The translations under genes were made by a program, and so were the position numbers. From NCBI GenBank assembly GCA_023403375.1, contig JAEYEN010000076.1:1-14488 (forward strand): a DNA stretch of 14,488 nucleotides, in the 5' to 3' direction. Origin of the DNA: Bacillota bacterium (GTDB lineage: Bacteria > Bacillota > Clostridia > Christensenellales > Borkfalkiaceae). A model generated the notes under the pieces. The model saw nothing but the letters and a program-made list of their open reading frames with translations. It did not search any database and was not told the origin of the DNA. Positions 1-8,161 of the stretch are shown here, piece after piece (within the stretch, counting starts at the first letter, position 1; every line of letters begins with the position of its first letter).

Positions 1-1430
1 AAAGTATATTGTAACAAGGAAGCCGCTTTAAGTCTGAATTTGGCTTTTTCCATTAAAATATCGGGGATTTTAACGTTTGCCATTTCGCTTTTTGTAAGCC
101 CGTCCACGTCTACACCGCCGACGGCGGATAACAACCTGAACGTATCGTGAGTAGACAATATATTCATTAAACTGTTAAGCGCGTTAAGCGGATAGTGGTC
201 TATTTGTTCTTTTACAGCAAAACTCAGTCTTTCCGCATTGCCGTCTTTAACAAAACCCAGAATAGCGTTTTTAAGCGGATAATTCATTACGGAATCCAAT
301 TCGTCGCCCAAAAAGTATTCTCTTCTCTTCCCGTAAGAAATTTTGTTCGTGGCGTCTTCCCACACTTCGCCTATTATTATCGCGTTTTGATTATTACGTT
401 TTACCGCGTTGCGAATTTTTTTAACTAACTCGTTGGGAATTTCGTCCACAACGTCTAATCGCCAGCCGCCTATACCCATTTTAGAATATTTTTCTATAAC
501 GCCGTTCTGACCTGTAAGGAATTCCGTAAAGCCCTCGTCCGATTTGTTAAGCGCAGGCAGAACGTCTATTCCCCACCATGATTCGTAAGTATCGGGATAA
601 TTTATAAATTTATACCAATTGGCGTAAGGCGAATCTACGCTCTGATACGCCCCGACTGAATTATAATGACCGTATTTATTAAAATACAAACTATCGTCGC
701 CCGTGTGATTAAACACGCCGTCCAAAATAATTTTTATGCCGTATTCGTTTGCCGTGGATATAAGATTTTTAAAGTCCGATTCGTCGCCCAAAAGCGGGTC
801 AATCGTCATATAATCGCCCGTGTCGTATCTATGATTAGAATATGCTTTGAATATGGGGTTTAAGTAAATTGCGGTAACGCCAAGCCCTGCGATATACGGA
901 ATTTTATTGATAATTCCCTTAAAATCTCCGCCGAAAAAGTCGCAATTTTTAACTTTTCCGTTCTCGTCGGGCAAAAATTCGGGCGTATCTTTAAGGCTCA
1001 TATGAAGAACTTGTCCGTCGGATAACTTTTTCTCTTTTTCGCCCCTATTGAATCTATCCGGGAAAATCTGATAAATTATGCCGCCGCTGAGCCAATCGGG
1101 AACGGTATAGTCTTTATCGTACACCGTAAGTTGAAAGGGCGACGGTTTCTCGGATACTTCCGCCGAATAATTTTCGGATAAACCTATATAAAAGCCGTTG
1201 CCTATGTAAAAAGAATAAAAATACAACCCACGCGAAAAAGAGATTTCTCTTTCAAAGAAATCTCCGCTTTTCGTCATAGGATAAAAATCATCGCTGATAG
1301 CGTTGTCTTTTTTTACCACAAGAACAAGCGACTCGAAGTCGGCTTTCACTCTGAAAACTATTTTTTCGTTTTCGGTTGCCGCCCCCGTAACGCTTTTGCA
1401 GAATTTATCCAAGGGGTTATAATAAAACAT
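1..1430 (-). CDS. GH13 alpha-glucan hydrolase (neopullulanase/alpha-amylase-like), C-terminus cut by window edge
   Basis: Only the first 476 codons are present; the frame is open to the left edge, so this is partial rather than broken. Residues 1-105 look like a beta-rich N-terminal accessory domain, as in neopullulanase-type enzymes. The GH13 barrel starts near residue 112 (PDWLSGGIIYQIFPDRFNRG). Visible conserved regions are DGVFNH (237-242), GGWRLDVVDE with likely nucleophile D326, GEVWED with likely acid/base E355, and STHDT with H428/D429. The sequence stops at QYT, just where such enzymes usually continue with a GVPxxYYGDE segment. No signal peptide is seen, so a cytoplasmic role on glycogen or maltodextrin is likely. 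The ATG shares its A with the glgP stop (TAATG), which indicates translational coupling and fixes the start. Subfamily and exact specificity (alpha-1,6, alpha-1,4 or both) cannot be settled from this part. Confidence 0.92.
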   Translation of the reverse strand, partial: MFYYNPLDKFCKSVTGAATENEKIVFRVKADFESLVLVVKKDNAISDDFYPMTKSGDFFEREISFSRGLYFYSFYIGNGFYIGLSENYSAEVSEKPSPFQLTVYDKDYTVPDWLSGGIIYQIFPDRFNRGEKEKKLSDGQVLHMSLKDTPEFLPDENGKVKNCDFFGGDFKGIINKIPYIAGLGVTAIYLNPIFKAYSNHRYDTGDYMTIDPLLGDESDFKNLISTANEYGIKIILDGVFNHTGDDSLYFNKYGHYNSVGAYQSVDSPYANWYKFINYPDTYESWWGIDVLPALNKSDEGFTEFLTGQNGVIEKYSKMGIGGWRLDVVDEIPNELVKKIRNAVKRNNQNAIIIGEVWEDATNKISYGKRREYFLGDELDSVMNYPLKNAILGFVKDGNAERLSFAVKEQIDHYPLNALNSLMNILSTHDTFRLLSAVGGVDVDGLTKSEMANVKIPDILMEKAKFRLKAASLLQYT

Positions 1431-3853
1431 TATTTAATTCTCTTTAAATGCCAGATATTATCGGCATATTCTCTTATGGCTCTGTCGCTTGCAAATATTC
1501 CCGAAGTGGCAATATTATTAAGGCTTTTCTTCGCCCAGGTCATCTTATCCGCATAAACTTTATCCACTTTTTCGTGAATATCGTGGTATGCGCCAAAGTC
1601 TGCAAGACACATATAGGGGTCCGCAACGGGGCTGCCCGTCAACAAATATCTCGATATGTCGGCAAAAGATACTCCGTTAAAGCCGCGGTTAAGACTGTTT
1701 ATAACCTTTTCCAAACGTTTATTGTCCGCATAATATACGCTTGCGTTATAGCCCTGCGTCCAAAGTTTATCTACTTCTTTTGCGGTTAAACCGAATATAA
1801 AGATATTGTCTTTTCCGCACGCTTCCTGCATTTCTACGTTTGCGCCGTCAAGCGTTCCGATAGTAAGCGCGCCGTTTATCATAAATTTCATATTGCCCGT
1901 GCCGCTTGCTTCTTTTCCCGCCTGAGAAATCTGTTCGGAAATCTCGGTAGCAGGCATAAGTTTTTCCGCCATAGACACGCAATAATCTTCCATATAAACA
2001 ACGTTTAATTTTTTGTTTATTTTAGGATTCTTTCTTATATCTTCGCTTAAACAATAAATAAGTTTGATTATCTGTTTTGCAAAGTAATATCCGGGCGCCG
2101 CTTTCGCACCGAAAATGAACGTTTTAGGCGTCATTTCCATATCGGGATTTTCTTTCAGGTCTTCGTAAAGCGAAATGATGTACAAAGCGTTCAACAACTG
2201 ACGTTTATATTCGTGCATACGTTTTGCCTGAACGTCGAACATAGTTTCGGGGTCGATAACAAACCCCTGCGTGCGGGACGCATAATTGCAGAACTGCAAT
2301 TTTTTAGTCTTTTTAATCTCGTTTAATCTCGTAAGAACGGTTTTATCGTTTTCAAACTTCTTGAAATCGATAAGTTTTGCCGCATCCATAACGTATCCGT
2401 CGCCTATGCACTCGTTAAGTAAGTCGCAAAGTTCGGGGTTGGACTGACAAAGCCAACGTCTGTGCGCGATACCGTTTGTAACGTTTGTGAACTTTTCGGG
2501 CCACACGTCGTTGAAATCTTTGAAAATGCTGTTCTTTATGATTTCGCTGTGGAGTTTGGAAACGCCGTTTACTTTATGAGAAGCAACAACCGAAAGATTT
2601 GCCATTCTTATCTGGTCGTGCGAGAAAATACTCATTCTTTCGATTTTTGCCCAGTCGCCGGGGAATTTGCCCCACATTTCAGCGCAGAAACGTTCGTTTA
2701 TCTCTTTCAGAATGGAATAAATTCTCGGCAATCTTCTTGCGATAAGGTCTTCATTCCATTTTTCCAAAGCTTCACTCATAACCGTATGGTTAGTGTATGC
2801 GACCGTTCTGGTAACGATACTCCACGCGTCTTCCCACGTAAAGCCGTTTTCGTCTATTAAGATACGCATAAGTTCGGGGATACAAAGTGCGGGGTGCGTG
2901 TCGTTAATATGAATAGCCGCTTTATCGGGAAGCGTTGCCAAAGAGCCGTATCTCTTTTTATGGTCTTGCAAAATATCCTGCAAAGACGCCGAAACAAGCA
3001 AATATTGCTGTTTAAGTCTTAAAGATTTTCCTTCAAAATGGTTATCGGAAGGATACAATACCTTGGAAATAAGGTCTGCTTCGTTATCTTCCTGCATACT
3101 TCTCATATAATCGCCCTGCGAGAAGGTTTTCATATCGAAGTCTCTGATATTCTGCGCTTTCCAAAGTCTTAAAACGGAAACCGCGTCGCTGTCTTTACCG
3201 GAAATCATCATATCGTAAGCAACCGCTTCAACTTCTTTTGCGTCTGCGTGCTCTACGATAAGACCTTTTTCAGTCCAGTGTTCTTTGATATGTCCGTCAA
3301 ATTTGATTTTGAACGTTTTATCAAGTCTGGGGGTAAGCCACACTTCTCCGCCGGGGAGCCAAATATCGGGAAGTTCCATTTGCCAGCCGTCTACGATTTT
3401 TTGTTTGAAAAGACCGTATTCGTATCTTATGGAGTAGCCCATTGCGGGATAGTTCTGGCTGGCGAGCGCGTCCATAAAGCAAGCGGCAAGCCTGCCCAGA
3501 CCGCCGTTACCAAGACCTGCGTCGGGTTCTATTTCGTATAAATCTTCAAGCGACAAGTTATATTTGTTTTTCAAAACGCTGTCAAACGCGTCCTGTATGC
3601 TGAGATTATAGGTATTATTTTTAAGCGATTGCCCAAGCAAGAATTCCATGCAAAGGTAATACACCCTTTTGCCGCCCTTAGAGCGATACTTTTTGTTGAA
3701 AGACGACCTTTTTTCCAAAAGCATATCTTTCACACACATAACGACGGCTTTATATACCTGTTCTTTTGTTGCCTCTTTGGGCGTAACGCCGAAATATTTG
3801 GAAAGTTTTCCTTCTATAAGCGTCTCCGCGTCTTTCTCGGTAATATTGTTCAT
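1430..3853 (-). CDS. glgP: Glycogen/maltodextrin phosphorylase (GT35)
   Basis: This enzyme removes glucose units from glycogen or maltodextrin ends with phosphate, giving glucose-1-phosphate; it acts in the cytoplasm and uses pyridoxal phosphate. The 807-residue length is normal for the family. Clear GT35 signatures are DAGLGNGGLGRLAACFMDAL (111-130), HINDTHPALCIPELMR (315-330), TNVTNGIAHRRWL (456-468), KRMHEYKRQLLN (544-555) and EASGTGNMKFMINGALTIGT (648-667). The PLP lysine is K656 in GTGNMKF. All expected regions are intact. An AGGAG site at 3860-3864 lies 6 nt before the ATG. It follows glgA after 128 nt and overlaps the downstream GH13 gene by one base, so degradation genes come last in the cluster. 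GlgP stops near branch points, so pairing with a hydrolase that can pass branches makes sense; that link is inference. Confidence 0.97.
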   Translation of the reverse strand: MNNITEKDAETLIEGKLSKYFGVTPKEATKEQVYKAVVMCVKDMLLEKRSSFNKKYRSKGGKRVYYLCMEFLLGQSLKNNTYNLSIQDAFDSVLKNKYNLSLEDLYEIEPDAGLGNGGLGRLAACFMDALASQNYPAMGYSIRYEYGLFKQKIVDGWQMELPDIWLPGGEVWLTPRLDKTFKIKFDGHIKEHWTEKGLIVEHADAKEVEAVAYDMMISGKDSDAVSVLRLWKAQNIRDFDMKTFSQGDYMRSMQEDNEADLISKVLYPSDNHFEGKSLRLKQQYLLVSASLQDILQDHKKRYGSLATLPDKAAIHINDTHPALCIPELMRILIDENGFTWEDAWSIVTRTVAYTNHTVMSEALEKWNEDLIARRLPRIYSILKEINERFCAEMWGKFPGDWAKIERMSIFSHDQIRMANLSVVASHKVNGVSKLHSEIIKNSIFKDFNDVWPEKFTNVTNGIAHRRWLCQSNPELCDLLNECIGDGYVMDAAKLIDFKKFENDKTVLTRLNEIKKTKKLQFCNYASRTQGFVIDPETMFDVQAKRMHEYKRQLLNALYIISLYEDLKENPDMEMTPKTFIFGAKAAPGYYFAKQIIKLIYCLSEDIRKNPKINKKLNVVYMEDYCVSMAEKLMPATEISEQISQAGKEASGTGNMKFMINGALTIGTLDGANVEMQEACGKDNIFIFGLTAKEVDKLWTQGYNASVYYADNKRLEKVINSLNRGFNGVSFADISRYLLTGSPVADPYMCLADFGAYHDIHEKVDKVYADKMTWAKKSLNNIATSGIFASDRAIREYADNIWHLKRIK

Positions 3854-3981
3854 TTATTTCTCCTGTTAAAAAATTTCACATTTTCCCCGTTATATGAGAT
3901 ATTTTTACAGAGTTCTTTCGTTTTTAAAACGCTGTTTTTTAGTTTGTTGTGTTATAGGTTACACAATTTTTTGTTTGCGAC
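3854..3981 (-). other. glgA-glgP spacer
   Basis: This 128-nt AT-rich gap holds the glgP ribosome binding site but no coding sequence that I can support. A weak inverted repeat (TTGTGT / ACACAA, loop 8) sits about 25 nt after the glgA stop, and an AT-rich near-palindrome CGTTTTAAAAACG lies about 30 nt further on. Neither is followed by a U-run good enough to call a terminator. I do not see a convincing -35/-10 pair, so read-through from glgA is the simplest reading. Confidence 0.5.
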
Positions 3982-5490
3982 TTATTTCTCGTAAAGTTTT
4001 TCGTATTCTTTGGACTGATTTTTCCAAGAAAAGTCAGTCGTCATAGCGCGGTGCTGAACGTCTTTCCACGTAGACTTATCTTTATAAGTTCTTATCGCTT
4101 CATTTATAACGTAAAGCATATCGTGCGCGTTATAGTCGTGGAAAGTAAAACCGTTTCCGCTATTTCCCGTATACGCTTTTATGCTATCGTTAAGACCGCC
4201 CGTCTCTCTGACGACAGACACGGTGCCGTATCTGCTTGCTATCATCTGGGAAAGTCCGCACGGCTCCATTTTAGACGGCATAAGGAAAATATCCGCACCG
4301 GAATAAATCTTTCTGGATAAATCCTGATTAAACGCAATTATCGAAACGCATTTTCCTTTATAACAATATGCTATATGATTGAAAAAGTTTTCGTAACCTA
4401 CTTCGCCCTTGCCTAAAATTACGACCTGCACGTCTTGGTCCAAAAGACTTTCTATGGTGCAACGTATAAGGTCCAGACCTTTGTGCGAAACAAGTCTTGA
4501 TATGACTGCGATTATCGGAACGTCTGCCCTGACGGGTAAATTAAGCATTTTCTGTAATTCTGCTTTACAAACCGCTTTACCCGACAAATCGGAAGCGGAA
4601 TAATTCTTAAACAGATATTTATCCGTTTCGGGATTATAATAATCGACGTCTATTCCGTTAAGAATACCCCTGAATTTATATGCGTTACGGTTAATAATAT
4701 TTTCCAGACCGTGCGCAAAATATGCGTTTTTAAGTTCTTCCGCATAAGTGGGACTTACGGTAGAAACTATATCGGACATTTCAATTGCGCCTTTCATAAG
4801 GTTTACGCAACCGTCAAATTCCACAAAGTTTCTTATGGAATCGCTGAATCCGAATAAAGATTCGTACGTATCCATACCGAACACTCCCTGATATTCTATG
4901 TTATGAATGGTGAAAACTGTTTTTATTCTTCTGAACTTTTCGTCGCCGAAATACATTCCTTTAAGGAAAATAATCGCTGCCGCGGTCTGCCAGTCGTTGC
5001 AATGCAAAACGTCGGGATAAATGTCCAGTCTTGCTATCGTATCGAGCGCCGCGCGGGAAAAGAAAGAAAATCTTTCGCCGTCATCGTAAAACCCGTAGAT
5101 ATTGCCTTCTCTTTTGAAATAATATTCGTTATCTATAAAGTAGAATTTTACGCCTTGATATTCAAAGAAAAATACGCCGCAGTATTGCCATCTCCAAGCA
5201 ACGGAAACGTTAAAATTCGCCAAAAACTTAAATTGCGATTTAAATTCCTGACTGATATTTCCGTACAAAGGCAAAATAACGCTTACGTCGTAATTGCCGT
5301 TTGCCGCTATCGCTTTGGGTAAACTGCCGAGCACGGCAGCAAGACCGCCCGTGGCAATAAAAGGCGTTGCTTCCGTTCCTATAAATACAACTTTTTTCTT
5401 ATCGGAAACAACTATTTCGGGAAGTTTGCCGCTCTTTTTCTGTTCTATTTTAGGTAGCGTTTTCACAACGGTTTTATTTTTATTTTCCAT
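3982..5490 (-). CDS. glgA: Glycogen synthase, ADP-glucose type (GT5), with altered KTGGLAD loop
   Basis: It transfers glucose from ADP-glucose to the non-reducing end of a growing alpha-1,4-glucan in the cytoplasm. The protein has 502 residues, against about 480 for typical GlgA; the excess is a charged N-terminal tail of about 30 residues before the first beta strand (KKKVVFIGTEATPF, 31-44). Family signatures are present: LHCNDWQTA (162-170), SRLVSHKGLD with R332 and K337 (331-340), and PSKMEPCGLSQM with E409 (405-416). The odd point is the substrate loop: residues 46-52 read ATGGLAA where E. coli GlgA has KTGGLAD, so both Lys15 and Asp21 equivalents are Ala. The DNA is clear on this (GCC and GCC codons). 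An AAGGAG site (5499-5504) 8 nt upstream supports the start. GT5 assignment is secure; the effect of the loop change is unknown. Confidence 0.93.
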   Translation of the reverse strand: MENKNKTVVKTLPKIEQKKSGKLPEIVVSDKKKVVFIGTEATPFIATGGLAAVLGSLPKAIAANGNYDVSVILPLYGNISQEFKSQFKFLANFNVSVAWRWQYCGVFFFEYQGVKFYFIDNEYYFKREGNIYGFYDDGERFSFFSRAALDTIARLDIYPDVLHCNDWQTAAAIIFLKGMYFGDEKFRRIKTVFTIHNIEYQGVFGMDTYESLFGFSDSIRNFVEFDGCVNLMKGAIEMSDIVSTVSPTYAEELKNAYFAHGLENIINRNAYKFRGILNGIDVDYYNPETDKYLFKNYSASDLSGKAVCKAELQKMLNLPVRADVPIIAVISRLVSHKGLDLIRCTIESLLDQDVQVVILGKGEVGYENFFNHIAYCYKGKCVSIIAFNQDLSRKIYSGADIFLMPSKMEPCGLSQMIASRYGTVSVVRETGGLNDSIKAYTGNSGNGFTFHDYNAHDMLYVINEAIRTYKDKSTWKDVQHRAMTTDFSWKNQSKEYEKLYEK

Positions 5491-5498
5491 TTATACAA

Positions 5499-5534
5499 CT
5501 CCTTGATAATACTAATATAATACAAATAATTATA
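5499..5534 (-). promoter_or_regulatory. glgA ribosome binding site and possible -10 box
   Basis: AAGGAG at 5499-5504 lies 8 nt before the glgA ATG and is a strong Shine-Dalgarno. Upstream, a perfect TATAAT (minus strand, 5529-5534) is a candidate -10. No good -35 hexamer is found 16-18 bp upstream of it, so the ribosome site is firm but a glgA promoter is only possible. Confidence 0.4.
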
Positions 5535-5626
5535 GCCGCATGACAGCGATTTTAGCCGAATGCCCTTTTTCGCCATTTTTAATTTTGCAAACTGAAATAA
5601 TCGGTCCAAAACCAAAAATTCAAATT

Positions 5627-5693
5627 GCGGATAAGTTAAAAGCGGACAAATTAAAATCGGCGATTTTAAGTTTATACGGTTTTAAGTTTATAC
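5627..5693. repeat. Short tandem repeats and hairpin after glgD
   Basis: Two exact copies of TTTTAAGTTTATAC (plus strand, 5664-5677 and 5680-5693) have a 16-bp period; the second covers the glgD stop codon. Next to them are two 15-bp units matching at 13 of 15 positions, GCGGATAAGTTAAAA (5627-5641) and GCGGACAAATTAAAA (5642-5656). A 19-nt perfect dyad (5651-5669, arms TTAAAATCG and CGATTTTAA) overlaps these. On the minus strand it would form a hairpin about 20 nt after the glgD stop, followed by a poor U-run, so it may be a weak terminator or an mRNA end-stabiliser. The rest of the glgD-glgA gap (5491-5626) shows only the glgA start signals. Confidence 0.6.
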
Positions 5694-6803
5694 CATAATG
5701 CCTTTTCCGATATAGAACGGATGAATATCCGTGCCGGAAAGACATTTTTTATCCCTTACCACAACGTTTTTATCGGTTATTATGTAGTTAAGCGAAGCGT
5801 TTTCGCCAAGCACGGTATTCTGCATTACTATACTGTTTTTGATAACCGCGCCCCTTGCGACTTTAACGTTTCTGAATATAATGCTGTTTTCAACTTCGCC
5901 TTCTATTACGCAACCGTCGGCTATCATAGAGTTTTTAACTATTGCGCTGTTGCCGTATTTTGTAGGCGCGGAATCGCGTATTTTAGTGAACACACATCTG
6001 TCGCCAAACAATTCGTGTCTGTTATCGGCGTCCAGAAGACTCATATTGCCCTTAAAATATGCGCCGAGCGAAGTTATGCCCGTATAATATCCCGTATGTT
6101 CGTAGCCGTAAATTTTCATACTCTTTAAGTTGGGCGAAATCACGTCTGCCGTAAAATGATGTTTATTATGCGAGATACTATCCATAACCACGTTAAGAAG
6201 CAAAGACCTTTTCATTACGAACATATTTAAGAATACGTTCATATTGTCTTTATCGAGTTCGGTCATATAGTTGATATTGACTATTCTGTTGCCTTCTAAA
6301 ACAAAGTCCTGAACGGCGGTGCCTTCGGGTATCTCGGATTTATTGAGTTTTTTATAAACCAGCGTCATATCCGCGTGATTTTTGATATGCTGTTCTATAA
6401 CGTCGTTAAAGTTTATTCTGCAAACGGTGTCGCAATCGCACATAACAACGTATTCTTCGTCTGCTCTCGAAATAAAGTTGGTAATGCCCTTTAACGCCTC
6501 CAATCTGGAATTATACAGCGTGTTGTTTCCCAAATCGCCGTAAGGCGGTAAGAATATCAAGCCGCCGTCTTTTCTTGCCAAATCCCAGTCCTTTCCGCTG
6601 CCGACGTGGTCCATAAGCGATTGATAATTGTTTTTCGTTATAATACCCACCGTGTCTATGCCGGAGTTTACCATATTGGAAAGCGGAAAGTCTATCAAAC
6701 GGTATCTGCCGCCGAAAGGAATAGAACCCAAAGTTCTTATTCTCGCGAGTTCGGGAACGTTGTTATCGTGTATGTTAGAAAAAATAATTCCTACTGCTCT
6801 CAT
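5688..6803 (-). CDS. glgD: GlgD, companion subunit of ADP-glucose pyrophosphorylase
   Basis: It has the nucleotidyltransferase-plus-left-handed-beta-helix plan of GlgC, but carries the features that mark GlgD. The nucleotide loop GGxGSRL of GlgC is replaced by SNIHDNNVPEL (9-19), and the SGDHIY catalytic stretch is replaced by CDCDTVC (122-128). Conserved shared segments include GGRYRLIDFPLSNMVNSGID (31-50). The C-terminal third (about 275-370) has hexapeptide-type repeats with isoleucine/valine spacing. In Bacillota that have been studied, GlgD is poorly active or inactive alone and activates GlgC in a mixed complex. The 371-residue length is normal. The ATG is one nucleotide after the glgC stop, and its ribosome site lies within the last glgC codons, which implies coupled, balanced synthesis of the two subunits. 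Confidence 0.95.
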   Translation of the reverse strand: MRAVGIIFSNIHDNNVPELARIRTLGSIPFGGRYRLIDFPLSNMVNSGIDTVGIITKNNYQSLMDHVGSGKDWDLARKDGGLIFLPPYGDLGNNTLYNSRLEALKGITNFISRADEEYVVMCDCDTVCRINFNDVIEQHIKNHADMTLVYKKLNKSEIPEGTAVQDFVLEGNRIVNINYMTELDKDNMNVFLNMFVMKRSLLLNVVMDSISHNKHHFTADVISPNLKSMKIYGYEHTGYYTGITSLGAYFKGNMSLLDADNRHELFGDRCVFTKIRDSAPTKYGNSAIVKNSMIADGCVIEGEVENSIIFRNVKVARGAVIKNSIVMQNTVLGENASLNYIITDKNVVVRDKKCLSGTDIHPFYIGKGIMV

Positions 6804-6804
6804 A

Positions 6805-6820
6805 TTATTTTCCCTCCTTT
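6805..6820 (-). promoter_or_regulatory. glgD ribosome binding site inside glgC
   Basis: The codons for the last glgC residues (VKEGK, stop) read AAAGGAGGGAAAATAA, so a near-perfect AAGGAGG lies within glgC and about 10 nt before the glgD ATG. This decides the glgD start and couples the two genes. Confidence 0.85.
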
Positions 6821-8007
6821 ACGACGTCTTTTTCTATCATCGCGCCGCCGCTTATTACCGCGCCGTCTTCTACCGTGATGTTTCTGCCAAGAACGGCAAT
6901 GCCTTTATTATTAGACTTCTCTTCGCCGACAACCGCGTTTTTACCTATTTTGGTATGTTCGTCAATTATTGCGTATTCGATTGTTGCGTTTTCGCCTATC
7001 TCAACGTCCGCCATAATTATACTGTTCTTAACGGTCGCGCCCTTTTTAACCGTTACGCTGTTGGAAAGCACGGAGTTTTCAACCGCGCCGTAAATTTCAC
7101 AGCCGGACATTATTATACTGTTTATAGTTTTTGCGCCGTCCGCAATAAAGTGCGGGGGTGCGAGCGGACTTCTGGACTGAATTTTCCAAGTGGTGTCCGT
7201 TATATCGAATTTGGGCGAATCGCCGAGCAAATCCATATTCGCTTCGTAAAGAGAATCTATCGTTCCTACGTCTTTCCAATACCCTTCAAAACGATAAGCC
7301 ATCATCTTTTCGCCGTTATTCAACATACAAGGGAGTATGTCTTTACCGAAGTCGTTATGCGTATCCGCCTTTTTAGCGTCTTCTTCAAGATATTTATAAA
7401 GTTTTTCCGCAGTGAATATATATATACCCATAGAAGCAAGCGTAGATTTAGGATGTTTGGGCTTTTCTTCAAATTCGTAAATACTGCCGTCTTTATTAGT
7501 GTTAAGTATTCCGAAACGGGAAGCCTCTTCCAACGGAACTTCTATCGCCGCAATCGTACAATCCGCATTATTCAGAATGTGGTAGTTAAGCATTGTAGCG
7601 TAATTCATTTCGTAAATATGGTCGCCCGACAGAATAAGCACGTATTCGGGGTTGAACTGCTTTAAGAAGTGCATATTCTGGTAAATGGCGTTTGCGGTGC
7701 CCTTATACCAGTCCGAAGAGTGTTTGCCCTGATAAGGCGAAAGTATATGCACGCCGCCGAAAGAACGGTCCAAGTCCCAAGGCTGACCGTTACCGATATA
7801 ATCGTTAAGCAACAGCGGTTGATACTGCGTTAAAACGCCGACGGTATCTATACCCGAATTTACGCAGTTGGAAAGCGGAAAGTCGATAATTCTGTATTTG
7901 CCGCCAAACGAAACCGCAGGCTTTGCAATGTTGTTGGTTAAAGCGTAGAGCCTGCTGCCCTGTCCGCCCGCCAAAAGCATTGCGACACATTTTTTCCTTC
8001 TTATCAT
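6805..8007 (-). CDS. glgC: Glucose-1-phosphate adenylyltransferase, catalytic subunit
   Basis: It makes ADP-glucose and pyrophosphate from glucose-1-phosphate and ATP, the committed step of bacterial glycogen synthesis. The 400 residues show LLAGGQGSRL (11-20), AKPAVSFGGKYRIIDFPLSN (28-47), WYKGTANAIYQN (100-111) and SGDHIYEMNY (127-136), where D129 matches the catalytic Asp142 of E. coli GlgC. FEEKP (179-183) holds K182, equivalent to the glucose-1-phosphate-binding Lys195. A left-handed beta-helix of hexapeptide repeats runs from about 290 to 395. The second acidic position of GDHIYxxDY is Asn here. An AAAGGAG site (8018-8024), 10 nt upstream, supports the start. It is preceded by the repeat-filled spacer after glgB and followed directly by glgD, with which it should form a mixed complex. 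Confidence 0.97.
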   Translation of the reverse strand: MIRRKKCVAMLLAGGQGSRLYALTNNIAKPAVSFGGKYRIIDFPLSNCVNSGIDTVGVLTQYQPLLLNDYIGNGQPWDLDRSFGGVHILSPYQGKHSSDWYKGTANAIYQNMHFLKQFNPEYVLILSGDHIYEMNYATMLNYHILNNADCTIAAIEVPLEEASRFGILNTNKDGSIYEFEEKPKHPKSTLASMGIYIFTAEKLYKYLEEDAKKADTHNDFGKDILPCMLNNGEKMMAYRFEGYWKDVGTIDSLYEANMDLLGDSPKFDITDTTWKIQSRSPLAPPHFIADGAKTINSIIMSGCEIYGAVENSVLSNSVTVKKGATVKNSIIMADVEIGENATIEYAIIDEHTKIGKNAVVGEEKSNNKGIAVLGRNITVEDGAVISGGAMIEKDVVKEGK

Positions 8008-8017
8008 AAATATATAT

Positions 8018-8024
8018 CTCCTTT
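8018..8024 (-). promoter_or_regulatory. glgC ribosome binding site
   Basis: AAAGGAG on the minus strand, 10 nt before the ATG. It is the only strong Shine-Dalgarno in the glgB-glgC spacer and fixes the glgC start. Confidence 0.8.
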
Positions 8025-8051
8025 AAGATGATAACAATTTTTTAATCCTGT

Positions 8052-8079
8052 TTTATATTCGATTTATCTTATTTTGCAA
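8052..8079 (-). promoter_or_regulatory. Possible glgC promoter
   Basis: On the minus strand TTGCAA (8074-8079) and TATAAA (8052-8057) are 16 bp apart, giving a plausible sigma-A-type promoter whose start would lie about 40 nt before the glgC ATG. The -35 matches the consensus at 4 of 6 positions and the -10 at 5 of 6. In such AT-rich DNA a chance match is possible. If real, glgC-glgD could be expressed separately from pgi-glgB, with the repeat array lying just upstream. Confidence 0.35.
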
Positions 8080-8161
8080 CAGGCGTTTATACAATTATTT
8101 TCGATACCTGTCATTAACTTATCTTCGGTATTTGTATTTTCCTGTTTTCAATAATATTTCT

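Noticed and set aside
6628..7665. Open 345-codon plus-strand frame opposite glgC/glgD
   Set aside because: It is fully antisense to two well-conserved genes, has no recognisable domain or ribosome site, and its residue mix (rich in Phe, Val, Arg, Tyr) is that of a mirrored frame.
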